Origin: Photobacterium ganghwense
Lineage (GTDB): Bacteria > Pseudomonadota > Gammaproteobacteria > Enterobacterales > Vibrionaceae
Reading direction: 5' to 3'
DNA: 64,000 nucleotides
Assembly (NCBI RefSeq): GCF_003025595.1
Contig: NZ_PYMI01000004.1
Location: forward strand, 248,001 to 312,000
Position 1 is the stretch's first letter, and each line of letters opens with the position of its first letter. Below, in pieces: positions 44,210 through 53,167 of this stretch. The translations under genes were made by a program, and so were the position numbers. The notes below the pieces were generated by a model. It made no database searches. It was not told the DNA's origin and saw only the letters and a list, made by a program, of their open reading frames with translations.

Positions 44210-46588
44210 ATGCTAACAATAACAAAATCAATAAAACGAATAGCGCTCGTTGCCGTAACACTCCTCTTCTCTGGTTGTGCCATTTATGCCGGTATCAACT
44301 TCGACCAGATTTATGGCAAAGCCGCTCCCCAGCAACGTATCGCTCCCCCCGCATCCCTTCAGGCCAATATGTATCTGACGGAAGTAAAGCCGATCATTGA
44401 AAACCGCTGCGTTGTCTGCCATGCCTGCTATGACGCGCCCTGCCAGCTGAAGTTTTCTTCTGCGGAGGGGATTGATCGTGGTGCCAACAAAGAAAAAGTG
44501 TACGAAGGGACGCGACTGCTTGCGGCCAACACCACTCGCATGTTCATCGATGCCCAGAATACGGCTGAATGGCGCGACCTTGGCTTTAATGCCATTTTAA
44601 ATGAACGCGCTCAGACGCCGGATGCGAACACTCAGGCGGGCGTAATGGCGCGTATGCTGAAACTCAAGCAAGCGCACCCACTCCCTCAGCAAGCAATACT
44701 GACACCCGATGAGTGGGATTTTTCGCTCGATCGCAATCAACAGTGCCCAACCATTGAAGAAATGTCAGGCTTTGAGCTCAACTATCCACAATGGGGAATG
44801 CCATATGGTTTACCTCAAATCAGTGATGCTGAACACGAAGTACTGATGAACTGGTTGTCTTTAGGCGCGCCGATGAGCAGTGTTTCGCCACCCGACGCGG
44901 CAAACCTTGCTCTGCTAGAAAAATGGGAAAGCTTCCTTAACGGTGACAGCCTGAAGCAGCAACTGGTCAGCCGTTACATTTACGAGCACCTGTTTGTCTC
45001 GCACCTGTATTTTAGCGAAGTCAAACAACCAGTGTTTTTTAATCTGGTTCGCTCACGTACCGCACCCGGTAAGCCTATCGATCTGATTGCAACGCGCCGC
45101 CCGTTTGATGATCCTGATGTTGATCGCGTGTATTACCGCTTCCAGCAGGTTCGGGAAACCATTGTCGACAAAACGCATATGCCTTATGCACTGAACGCCG
45201 ACAAAATGGCACGTATTCGTGCGTTATTTTTTGAACCTGAGTACGAGATTGATACCCTGCCGGGGTACGAACCGGAACTGGCGGCCAACCCGCTGAGTGC
45301 CTTCCGTCAATTACCGGTAAATGCCCGTTATCGCTTCATGCTGGATAATGCGCAGAATACGATCATGGGGTTCATCAAAGGCCCGGTATGCCGGGGCCAG
45401 CTTACTCTTAATGTGATCAACGACAGATTCTGGGTGTTCTTCGTGAATCCGGAAATGTCAGACAGCCCGAAAGTCAGTGCCTTTTATGATGAGCAGGCTG
45501 CCAATCTGCTTATGCCAGCAGAACATGAAAGTAACACCCTGCCAATCAGCAACTGGATTGGCTATGCCAAACAGCAAGGACGGTTCCTGCGCGCAAAAAA
45601 TGCATTTCTTGCTGATACCTTTAAAGGCGGTGAGCACCTGACAACGGCGGTAATCTGGGATGGTGACGGCCACAATGATAACGCTACACTCACAGTATTA
45701 CGCCACTTTGACAGTGCGACTGTCACCAAAGGACTGGTAGGTACGCATCCTAAAACCGCATGGGTACTCGACTATTCCCTGTTTGAGCGGATTCATTATT
45801 TGCTGGTCGCCGGTTTTGATGTTTACGGCAACTTCGGCCACCAGCTTGTCACCCGGATGTACATGGACTTCTTGCGGATGGAAGGTGAATCCAACTTCCT
45901 GTCTCTGCTTCCGGCTGATATACGTCATCAGGAATTGGCTAACTGGTATCAGGATGCCGATCAAAATCTGAGCAAATTTATTCAGGGTGATATCAATCAG
46001 TTTTCGCAACCTACCGGCATTACCTTCAAAACCGATGACCCAAAATCGGAGTTGCTGAATATGCTGGAAAATAAACTGAAGCCAGTCAGTTCGCCGCGTT
46101 ACGATTATCGTCAGGCAACACTGCAACCTGAAAGTCTTGCGCTGCTCGAGCAGATCGATGCACTTAAAGGCACGCAGGCCACCCTTTTTCCTGAGCTGAC
46201 ATTTATCATGGTCGAACCGGCCGCCGCCAAAAGCAGGCCACAACTGTTTACCCTGATCCGAAACAGCGCACACAAAAACGTTTCCAGCCTGTTTGATGAA
46301 GAATCGAACCGTCTGTACGAACAGGATGACATGACTTTAGTGAAAGGGCTGCTGGGCAGTTACCCTGGCGCTTTCTGGCAAGTCAAAGAAGCGGTTTTGC
46401 CTGAACTGGTTAAGCAACTTTCTCAGACCACCGATGAGAAAAGCTATCAGGCTTTCATGACCCGGTTTGGTGTTCGCCGTACTGACCCGAACTTCTGGTC
46501 GTTCAGCGATGCGATTAATACCCTGTATCGTGAGAACTACCCTATTGAAGCTGGTTTGCTGGATTACAACAGGTTAGAAAACAGATAA
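44210..46588 (+). CDS. cti: Cis/trans fatty acid isomerase
   Basis: About 792 residues from the ATG at 44210, which places a signal or lipobox-like sequence first (IALVAVTLLFSGC). An upstream ATG at 44153 is possible. Heme-binding CVVCHACYDAPCQLK at about 70-84 is the Cti cytochrome c motif, and the long C-terminal isomerase part matches the family (FALL-type WVLDYSLFERIHYLLVAGFDVYGN). Cti converts cis to trans unsaturated acyl chains in membrane phospholipids from the periplasm, an acute response to solvent or heat stress. The family is around 760-790 residues. A short repeat and a GC-rich hairpin follow. Confidence 0.93.
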   Translation: MLTITKSIKRIALVAVTLLFSGCAIYAGINFDQIYGKAAPQQRIAPPASLQANMYLTEVKPIIENRCVVCHACYDAPCQLKFSSAEGIDRGANKEKVYEGTRLLAANTTRMFIDAQNTAEWRDLGFNAILNERAQTPDANTQAGVMARMLKLKQAHPLPQQAILTPDEWDFSLDRNQQCPTIEEMSGFELNYPQWGMPYGLPQISDAEHEVLMNWLSLGAPMSSVSPPDAANLALLEKWESFLNGDSLKQQLVSRYIYEHLFVSHLYFSEVKQPVFFNLVRSRTAPGKPIDLIATRRPFDDPDVDRVYYRFQQVRETIVDKTHMPYALNADKMARIRALFFEPEYEIDTLPGYEPELAANPLSAFRQLPVNARYRFMLDNAQNTIMGFIKGPVCRGQLTLNVINDRFWVFFVNPEMSDSPKVSAFYDEQAANLLMPAEHESNTLPISNWIGYAKQQGRFLRAKNAFLADTFKGGEHLTTAVIWDGDGHNDNATLTVLRHFDSATVTKGLVGTHPKTAWVLDYSLFERIHYLLVAGFDVYGNFGHQLVTRMYMDFLRMEGESNFLSLLPADIRHQELANWYQDADQNLSKFIQGDINQFSQPTGITFKTDDPKSELLNMLENKLKPVSSPRYDYRQATLQPESLALLEQIDALKGTQATLFPELTFIMVEPAAAKSRPQLFTLIRNSAHKNVSSLFDEESNRLYEQDDMTLVKGLLGSYPGAFWQVKEAVLPELVKQLSQTTDEKSYQAFMTRFGVRRTDPNFWSFSDAINTLYRENYPIEAGLLDYNRLENR

Positions 46589-46677
46589 GCCTGATTAAAC
46601 TGTTCGTCTTTGTGTCTACCTGGCTATTTTTATTCCGCTAGTTGTCTAAATAGTCATTTGTTAAGCCGCTAATTTTT

Positions 46678-46769
46678 AGATAGCTATTTCTTAAGTAGCC
46701 ATTTCATAAGTAGCTATTTCATAAGTAGCGGTTTTCCTTCATGACAGCCGGCCCGCCGCAACGCGGGCC
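46678..46769. repeat. 15-bp tandem repeat and hairpin downstream of cti
   Basis: AGATAGCTATTTCTTA, AGTAGCCATTTCATA, AGTAGCTATTTCATA, then a partial AGTAGC (46678-46729). A GGCCCGC-CGCAAC-GCGGGCC hairpin (46750-46769) may terminate cti. The repeat unit resembles the one at 25276. Confidence 0.75.
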
Positions 46770-46966
46770 GCTTCAATATCCATCAGACTCTTCTATTGAC
46801 TCTTTCTCACAGCCAGCAGCGAAGGCATAGACGAAGAACGCATTTCGCTTGATGATAAATGTAAATAATTGAAAATATTTAGCGTCCTGTGTAGCCACAC
46901 TGTTTTCAGAAGGTAAAATAGGTGCATATTGAATGCACACGTTCAGACATCACGGAGACTCCTCGC

Positions 46967-47635
46967 ATGACATCCACCACCCACTATCCGGTTTGGGACA
47001 GTTTTATTCGCGGCTATCACTGGCTTCAGGTGATGTCTGTTGCAGGGCTTTGGTATACAGGCACAGAAGGGTTAATGGACTGGCATTTTGCTATTGCCTA
47101 TTTCCTGTTGGCGTTGCTTTTAACGCGTCTTATCTGGGGCGTGATCGGCAGTGAAACCGCTCAGTTTCGCCACTTCGTCCGTTCTCCGTCAACAGCACTC
47201 CAATATCTGACAGCAATACGTCGCGGTGGCGAATCATCCAATGTTGGTCATAATCCTGCCGGGGCATACATGGTCGTTGCTTTCATGTTGCTGCTCGCCA
47301 CTCAGCTGACAACGGGCTTATTTGCCAACGATGATATTATTTCTGAAGGCCCGCTGGCGCAATATGTCAGTGGGGAACTGAGCAGTTTGATGACATCTAT
47401 TCACGCCATTAATTTCAATCTTATTCTTGGTGCCATCGCGTTGCATGTCATTGCGATTACCGTTTATCTGCTGCGTAAAGACAACCTGATCACTCCAATG
47501 ATTACGGGTAAAAAAGCGCTGAAAGCCAACCCACCCAAAATGCATAATGGTCTGGTGGCATGGGGAATTACCGCCGCAATCGGCAGCCTGATTTATTTTA
47601 CCTGGGCTGAAGAAGTTGTCGCCTACTTGTGGTAG
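46967..47635 (+). CDS. Cytochrome b561-type membrane cytochrome
   Basis: 222 residues from the ATG at 46967 (GGAG 9 bases upstream). Four to five membrane helices with heme-ligand histidines in SFIRGYHWLQVMSVAGL, AQFRHFVRSPSTALQYL, MTSIHAINFNLIL and IALHVIAITVYLLRKDN. This is the Ni/Fe-hydrogenase/b561-type cytochrome b fold that passes electrons between quinol and periplasmic carriers. Convergent with a cytochrome c' gene, with which it shares a terminator; such pairs often go together. Confidence 0.9.
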   Translation: MTSTTHYPVWDSFIRGYHWLQVMSVAGLWYTGTEGLMDWHFAIAYFLLALLLTRLIWGVIGSETAQFRHFVRSPSTALQYLTAIRRGGESSNVGHNPAGAYMVVAFMLLLATQLTTGLFANDDIISEGPLAQYVSGELSSLMTSIHAINFNLILGAIALHVIAITVYLLRKDNLITPMITGKKALKANPPKMHNGLVAWGITAAIGSLIYFTWAEEVVAYLW

Positions 47636-47736
47636 TCCTTGTTTGATAACTGACCTCTGTGTTGACGTCATCGCGGGGATTTTGCTGGCGATTATGCGCT
47701 TATAAAACGGTTTAAATCATTACGTTCATATTCTAA

Positions 47737-47764
47737 AAAAAGCCAGGTTTCATACCTGGCTTTT
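47737..47764. terminator. Bidirectional terminator between the cytochrome genes
   Basis: AAAAGCCAGGT-TTCAT-ACCTGGCTTTT. Confidence 0.92.
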
Positions 47765-47787
47765 CTGTTTCAGTGTCATGACAACAA

Positions 47788-48234
47788 TTAGCGATATTTG
47801 TAATCACTGTGGCACGATTTACAGTTTTTCGCAGCCTGAGCAAACGCACGCTTGGTTGCTTTTTCATCGCCATCACGGGCAACGTTTGCCAGATTGGCCA
47901 TATCCTGTTGGAAGGTAGTTAGTTTGGCACTGAAACCATTCCAGTCAGACCAGATTTCAGGGCGTGCTTTCGTTTCGCCTTTGTCTGAACCTTCGTATTT
48001 AAAGCCTTCTTCAGGCATATAAGTCAACTGAGAAACAAACTGGGCACGCTGGCTGAACAGCTTCTGATCCCATTCTTTGCTTCCTTTAACCATTGCAGCC
48101 ATGTCGCCAAAGTTGGCAGCAATCAGAGTAAACGCAGACTGACGGTATTTGATAGCTTCAGCAGGTTTTTCAAACGGGCTGGCGACAGCCCCGGCAGCAA
48201 GAAACATGCACCCAGCGATCATTATTTTTTTCAT
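47788..48234 (-). CDS. Cytochrome c' / c556-type
   Basis: 148 residues. Signal peptide MKKIMIAGCMFLAAGAVA, a four-helix bundle, and the heme-attachment motif CKSCH close to the C-terminus (AAKNCKSCHSDYKYR), the cytochrome c' layout. Periplasmic; may bind NO or serve as an electron carrier for the neighbouring cytochrome b. The 384 bp on its 5' side have no gene. Confidence 0.93.
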   Translation of the reverse strand: MKKIMIAGCMFLAAGAVASPFEKPAEAIKYRQSAFTLIAANFGDMAAMVKGSKEWDQKLFSQRAQFVSQLTYMPEEGFKYEGSDKGETKARPEIWSDWNGFSAKLTTFQQDMANLANVARDGDEKATKRAFAQAAKNCKSCHSDYKYR

Positions 48235-48618
48235 TGGTTCACTTCCCTATTTTGATATTGTGGCCTGAAGATAAAACCATGTAATTAAGACAAAATGATT
48301 TTATTCAGGATAATTGGGCATAGCAGTAAAAATGATACCAAGATGCAAATAGCTGTAAACACATGCCTTGATTAACTTACAAATATTTACAATATCCGAA
48401 CACAATTGCCTTATATATCACAGTCTTCCTATATGATTAGGGCATAATAATCTCTGTAATTAATACGTCAGGCTATATCAGCAGGAAATATTAGATTCAT
48501 CAGCAAAGACAGTGCACTACACTTGCATTTCACCTTGGTGAAAAAATAGTTTTCTGCGGTTTATTCCTAATTCTATTTTGAGAAAATCACAAAGAGATAA
48601 ATTGTCAGCAGGTTAGCT

Positions 48619-48960
48619 ATGTTTGAGCATGTTAAAAATGACATCCTTCCCTTTAACCGTTTCTTGTTCAGGCTGTTCAAATTTTACTGTCTGGCCTGTG
48701 CACTGCTGCTTTTAGGCATTCTGCCAGGTGTGATTGGCTTTATGGTGCTGGATGATTTAACCCTTTTCCAGTCCTTCATGAATGCGATTTCATTGCTGGG
48801 TAGTATTGAACTGCCCCATCCACCGCAAACTGCCCACTCTCATGTGTTTACTGCACTCTACAGCTTATTCATTGAAACCGTTTTTTTTCTGGCCGTTGCT
48901 ACCTTGCTCGCGCCGGTTGTCCACCGTATTTTTCATAAAATGCATTTACAGACCGATTAA
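48619..48960 (+). CDS. Two-helix membrane protein resembling a potassium-channel pore
   Basis: 113 residues. Two membrane helices (about 22-44 and 78-100) flank a segment, LFQSFMNAISLLGSIELPHPP, in the place where small K+ channels have the pore helix and a TVGYGD filter. Here the filter is replaced by LLGSIEL, so a working K+ pore is unlikely. Family not recognised; the channel similarity is only by layout. Confidence 0.7.
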   Translation: MFEHVKNDILPFNRFLFRLFKFYCLACALLLLGILPGVIGFMVLDDLTLFQSFMNAISLLGSIELPHPPQTAHSHVFTALYSLFIETVFFLAVATLLAPVVHRIFHKMHLQTD

Positions 48961-49174
48961 ACGTCATTTCCCTGTAATTACAGCGCCGACAGCACAAAGA
49001 GCCAGCAACCTGCCATATCATCGGCATCAAAATTTCGTTACCCTATCCTTATACTTATCAGGCGATATTCGGCCCACTCTTCATTGCCCTCTTTATATCG
49101 AAGACTGGCAACGGGTTGAAGAAAACGCCGCACTATTACAACTATAATGATTTTAGCAATATCAAGAGGATGCA

Positions 49175-49990
49175 ATGTTAGGCACACTGAATAAAATGAA
49201 ATCGACCTTAGGTGAGGTGGTGGAGTACCACCTGCCGGTCGGCGACGAGTTGCTGGCGCTGAACCCACTGATTGGTCAGCACCTGAAAATGACGTTTACC
49301 GGTAATATTTTTTGTGATGCCTGTGGCCGTAAAACCAAAAAGAGTTATTCACAGGGACACTGTTTCCCTTGCATGAAAAAACTGGCCCGCTGTGACATGT
49401 GCGTCATGAAGCCTGAGACCTGTCACTATGCTGAAGGCACATGCCGTGAGCCTGAGTGGGGCGATGACCATTGTATGGTGCCTCACTTTGTCTATCTGTC
49501 GAATACATCAGGGCTGAAAGTCGGTATCACTCGCCATACCCAACTGCCAACCCGCTGGATTGATCAGGGTGCCACCCAGGCCCTGGCCGTTCTGAAGGTC
49601 AAAACACGCCAGATTTCCGGTTTTGCCGAAGTGGCACTGGCCGAACTCGTTGCTGATAAAACCAACTGGCGCGCCATGTTGAAAGGCAGTCAAGATCCAA
49701 TGGATCTGAAAGCCGAAGCCGAAAAACTGCTGCCACAAATTGAAGCCCGACTCAGCGATTTAGCCTTACAATTTGGTGCTGATGCCATTGAAAAGCTGGA
49801 TGAGGAGATCGTTGATATTCATTACCCGGTTTCTCAATATCCAAGCAAAATTGCCTCACACAACTTTGATAAAAACCCGGTTGTGGAAGGTACACTTCTG
49901 GGTATCAAAGGCCAGTATCTGATCTTTGATACCGGGGTAATTAACATTCGTAAATTCACCAGTTACGAAGTCAGTGTTGAAACCGCCTGA
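49175..49990 (+). CDS. DUF2797-family protein
   Basis: 271 residues. The N-terminal part is cysteine-rich: FCDACGRKTKKSYSQGHCFPCMKKLARCDMCVM...CHYAEGTC, consistent with zinc clusters. Then HFVYLSNTSGLKVGITRHTQLPTRWIDQGA, the DUF2797 signature with a GIY-YIG-like strand. Function unknown. Own strong terminator. Confidence 0.9.
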   Translation: MLGTLNKMKSTLGEVVEYHLPVGDELLALNPLIGQHLKMTFTGNIFCDACGRKTKKSYSQGHCFPCMKKLARCDMCVMKPETCHYAEGTCREPEWGDDHCMVPHFVYLSNTSGLKVGITRHTQLPTRWIDQGATQALAVLKVKTRQISGFAEVALAELVADKTNWRAMLKGSQDPMDLKAEAEKLLPQIEARLSDLALQFGADAIEKLDEEIVDIHYPVSQYPSKIASHNFDKNPVVEGTLLGIKGQYLIFDTGVINIRKFTSYEVSVETA

Positions 49991-50005
49991 TATTGATAAT
50001 GCAAC

Positions 50006-50034
50006 AAAAAACGGCTGTCTCTCAGCCGTTTTTT
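50006..50034 (+). terminator. Rho-independent terminator after DUF2797
   Basis: AAAAAACGGCTG-TCTCT-CAGCCGTTTTTT. Confidence 0.95.
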
Positions 50035-50261
50035 GTTCGTTCTAAACGTTTTTTAGCTTCAGTTAGGGTTCTCGCAGACAGCTCTTATAACAAAGCGCAT
50101 AAACAGCTCTCTTAAACAGTTTCCGTACATTGCTCCGAAAACCTGTTTCCACACTCGACGCCAATATTGGACGCTTTAGCTTAAATCTCACTACCTGCAA
50201 AGCCTACTGTGCTGCCTTCTGGATTTGCTGGACTGCAAGCAGGGGGCACAAGATTACTAAC

Positions 50262-50930
50262 CTACTTTACTTTCGGCTGAACAAATTTCCGTTTTCCATC
50301 AACAACAGCCACATCGCGGATGAAGTTCACCCCGAGCACAATTCCCTGACCAGCAGTAAGAGCAAATTCAGTCAGCTCATTCAAATCACCCAGCTTAGCC
50401 CGCAGTTTAACCACAGCCTGTTTACTGTCGTTCTCTTTTGATTTCAACCAACGCTCTACGGGTAACTCGACACTCTTACCGCCAGAGCTGAATTTCACCC
50501 AGTCATTGCCATCACGCTCAAAGGCCTGAATATTGCTCACGCCTAGTGTTGATAGTTGCGCCTGAGAGTCCACCTTAGCCCGGATATGCTGTTTGGGTTG
50601 AGTTAACCAAACCCATTCTTCACTACCCAGAATTAACTTGCCATCGTCCGTCTTTGTAACCGCAGGTTTTTGAACCGGAATTGGCTGCGGTTTAGGCTTT
50701 GGTTTGGCTTCCGGCTTAACCACAGGTTTTGGCTGCGGCACAGGTGCAATGACCACCGCGGGTGCTGGCTCTTTAATGTCCGTTTCCTTCGTCGTTTGAT
50801 CAGGTGTTGCTGTCTCAGGCTTGGTCACCTCAGGATTAGCTGTCGCTTCTCGGGAAGTCGTTGTCTGCTGCGCACAACCAGCCAGCAATGCCAGTGCAAA
50901 AAAGGCAGTCACTTTATTCATTTTTTTCAT
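50262..50930 (-). CDS. Lipoprotein with degenerate retropepsin-like (RimK-associated) domain
   Basis: 222 residues. Lipoprotein signal with lipobox LAGC (Cys19), a proline-rich linker (about 54-91, many P and K), then a domain (about 97-222) like the putative zinc/aspartic protease family found next to RimK: ILGSEEWVWLTQ, AKVDSQA, IQAFERDGNDWVKF, VVKLRAKLGDL and GIVLGVNFIRDVAVVDGKRKFVQ. The active motif, normally DTGA, reads DSQA here (D121-S-Q-A). The aspartate is kept but the threonine-glycine is lost, so protease activity is doubtful. The tether to the outer membrane suggests a binding role. Confidence 0.85.
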   Translation of the reverse strand: MKKMNKVTAFFALALLAGCAQQTTTSREATANPEVTKPETATPDQTTKETDIKEPAPAVVIAPVPQPKPVVKPEAKPKPKPQPIPVQKPAVTKTDDGKLILGSEEWVWLTQPKQHIRAKVDSQAQLSTLGVSNIQAFERDGNDWVKFSSGGKSVELPVERWLKSKENDSKQAVVKLRAKLGDLNELTEFALTAGQGIVLGVNFIRDVAVVDGKRKFVQPKVK

Positions 50931-51096
50931 CCGGCAGTGTCCACTTATCCCTTATTACTAATACTTACCAATACATTGGCTTCTATGATAATAAATCATC
51001 CGCCTAATAAAAGTGTACTCTGTTAGATTGTCGTCAAATATGTGGCAAGCCCAGTCTGGCGCGCAAGCTTTTTACTTTGTCGTTGATAGACAGTAC

Positions 51097-51984
51097 TTAC
51101 AACTCAATCGCGCGGAACACATCCACTTTCTTCTGCAACCAGGCTTCGTCATACCAGCCCATGTTACGGCTATGCTTGGCATCATCCCACAAGCTGAAAA
51201 ATGCCCGTCGCAGTTCAAACCCATCCGGTAATTCAACCGCCTGACGATATAAAGTACTCAACTCCAGTTCAGGGCGCACATCATCCAGATGGAAAATATC
51301 CAACTCGCGATGTTTATACCCTACATCACAAGGATCAAGGATCGCACTGACCTGAAATGTTGTGGCATCGAACATCACGTTCCCGATATGACAGTCGTCA
51401 TGGGTCAACGACGGCGTTGAAGAGATACCGCTTAAAGTAACATGGCGATGTTGCCAGATATCATGAAGTGCTGATTTTAAAGAAGGGGAAAAAGGAGAGA
51501 CTTCACTCATTACATAACGATACACCGGCTCCATCCAGTGGTCATAAGCTGGAGCAAAGTCAGATTCGTAGTGTTGCTGAGCCACTTCGAAACCCGATGC
51601 CGATGTGTATTCGTGAAGGTTCAGCATCACATCGATGAAACTGTGAGAAAATGCTTTTGTTGCTGCGGGCGTGTCAGGTAATTGATGGCCCGGGATACCC
51701 TCTACCCACTCAAGCATCAGGTACTCATGGCCTTCCTCCCGGCCAAAGAAAAAAACCTGAGGGACCTTACAAGGCAAGGCTTTTCTCAGGCGCTCCAAGC
51801 CCTCAATCTCTTTTGCCAGGCGTCCAACCTCACGAGAGAATTTCACGACCACTTTTCCTTTCGGAGAAGCCAGAAACACCAGCCAGCCGTAAAAGGTCTG
51901 CTCTTGTTTACAAAAATCCGGGGCCTGCCGAAACATCATTTTATAGGCGGATAACGCTATTTGCTCTAGCCCGTACTTACTCAT
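51097..51984 (-). CDS. Aminoglycoside phosphotransferase-family kinase
   Basis: 295 residues from the ATG at 51984. Protein kinase-like fold: KVVVKFSREVGRLAKEIEGLERL (Lys and Glu of the N-lobe), EYLMLEWVEGIPGH hinge, catalytic loop LTHDDCHIGNVM (the HxDxxxxN pattern) and metal aspartate in ILDPCDVGYKHRELD. The substrate could be a sugar, choline-like or other small molecule; true drug resistance is not implied. A frame extension upstream to 52023 is not supported. Confidence 0.87.
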   Translation of the reverse strand: MSKYGLEQIALSAYKMMFRQAPDFCKQEQTFYGWLVFLASPKGKVVVKFSREVGRLAKEIEGLERLRKALPCKVPQVFFFGREEGHEYLMLEWVEGIPGHQLPDTPAATKAFSHSFIDVMLNLHEYTSASGFEVAQQHYESDFAPAYDHWMEPVYRYVMSEVSPFSPSLKSALHDIWQHRHVTLSGISSTPSLTHDDCHIGNVMFDATTFQVSAILDPCDVGYKHRELDIFHLDDVRPELELSTLYRQAVELPDGFELRRAFFSLWDDAKHSRNMGWYDEAWLQKKVDVFRAIEL

Positions 51985-52348
51985 CCGGCAATCCCTTACA
52001 CGTCGAGAAACGCGCACATACAAAAATCAAACATTTTGCTGTACGTCTTTAATAAAACAACTGAATATTTAATCGCTTATACATTAACGTTTCATTAACC
52101 TCGAATGGAATTCGCGACGCAAAAAATGTGGCATCCCTCTCATATTAAATACCGAAAAAGTGAGCTTTCCCTATTAGCAGAGAAAAACCATTTCTCATTA
52201 CATAAATAAAATAGAGATAAGTAGAGTTCCTGGCACCAAAATTTGACCTTTGTATGCCGAAAAGCGTAGAAGTGGCTTAACTTAAATGCGCAACCTGAAT
52301 AATTAACGCATTGAATAGAAACAAGTTGATAGTAAGAACTGAAAATAC

Positions 52349-52366
52349 GCCCTGGCAGAACAGGGC
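52349..52366 (-). terminator. Hairpin after the DUF3389 gene
   Basis: GCCCTG-TTCTGC-CAGGGC on the minus strand, followed by GTATTTTC. The rest of 52024-52348 has no visible gene. Confidence 0.6.
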
Positions 52367-52388
52367 ATAAGTAAAGCAGCGGATAATA

Positions 52389-52622
52389 TCAGCTAATTGC
52401 AATGCCGAGGGCATCTGCCAACAGGATTAGTTGCTCTTCACTATCCAGGCGTACGGACCAGTTCACCCCAGTTCCCATCGCAGTGACAACATTGACCCCT
52501 TTACCACGTAAGGAGACATCTTCAGCCATCGCCTGAAGCGTAATGCGGGCGTCGCCATCAAGCCGAATAACCAGTTCGTACTGGTTAGCAATCACTCTGC
52601 CTTGTGAAAACACAATATTCAT
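52389..52622 (-). CDS. DUF3389-type small protein
   Basis: 77 residues: MNIVFSQGRVIANQYELVIRLDG, then LQAMAEDVSLRGKGVNVVTAMGTGVNWSVRLD, ending SEEQLILLADALGIAIS. Fits DUF3389. Its ATG overlaps the stop of the thioesterase gene in an ATGA overlap, so they form an operon. Function unknown. Confidence 0.85.
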   Translation of the reverse strand: MNIVFSQGRVIANQYELVIRLDGDARITLQAMAEDVSLRGKGVNVVTAMGTGVNWSVRLDSEEQLILLADALGIAIS

Positions 52623-53050
52623 GCTGGCTTCTTATGCTTCATAACGGCAATGGTTAACCGGCTAGTACATACCAGTCGTCCCCGCTCATCAGTGATCTCA
52701 ATTTGCCACACTTGCGTGGTTGCGCCTAAATGAATCGGACTTGTTTTACCGATAACCATCCCTGAACGCATCGCACGGATATGATTCGCATTGATATCCA
52801 GACCCACGCAATACTTGCTTTCATCCACACACATGTTGGCAGCAATCGAGCCGAGTGTTTCGGCCAACACTACCGATGCACCACCATGCAACATACCAAG
52901 AGGTTGATGCGTTCTGGATTCCACCGGCATTACCGCAGTAATACTGTTGTCGTCGAAACTGGTATATTCAATTCCCAAATGTTCAACCAGGGTATTTACC
53001 GAGGTTTTGTTCAGGCTTTCCAGCGTGAACGGTTTTTTCCATATACTCAT
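52619..53050 (-). CDS. Hotdog thioesterase (MenI/PaaI-like)
   Basis: 143 residues from the ATG at 53050. Hotdog core QPLGMLHGGASVVLAETLGSIAANMCV with the catalytic glutamate in LAET, then GLDINANHIRAMRSGMVIG. Close in style to MenI (1,4-dihydroxy-2-naphthoyl-CoA hydrolase) and EntH, so a role in menaquinone synthesis is plausible but not proven. Operon with DUF3389. Confidence 0.88.
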   Translation of the reverse strand: MSIWKKPFTLESLNKTSVNTLVEHLGIEYTSFDDNSITAVMPVESRTHQPLGMLHGGASVVLAETLGSIAANMCVDESKYCVGLDINANHIRAMRSGMVIGKTSPIHLGATTQVWQIEITDERGRLVCTSRLTIAVMKHKKPA

Positions 53051-53167
53051 CACGTTATCCGAATAATGAAAGTTAGGCACCATAATACGCGATATGTATA
53101 ATTTCGCTATTGTCTCGCTATATTTGTTTTATGTCGTAACGCAATGAAGTACAGAAAGGAGTCTCTC

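Noticed and set aside
51097..51984. Aminoglycoside resistance gene
   Set aside because: Only the general kinase family is supported. The context is chromosomal housekeeping, with no mobile element, so resistance is not claimed.
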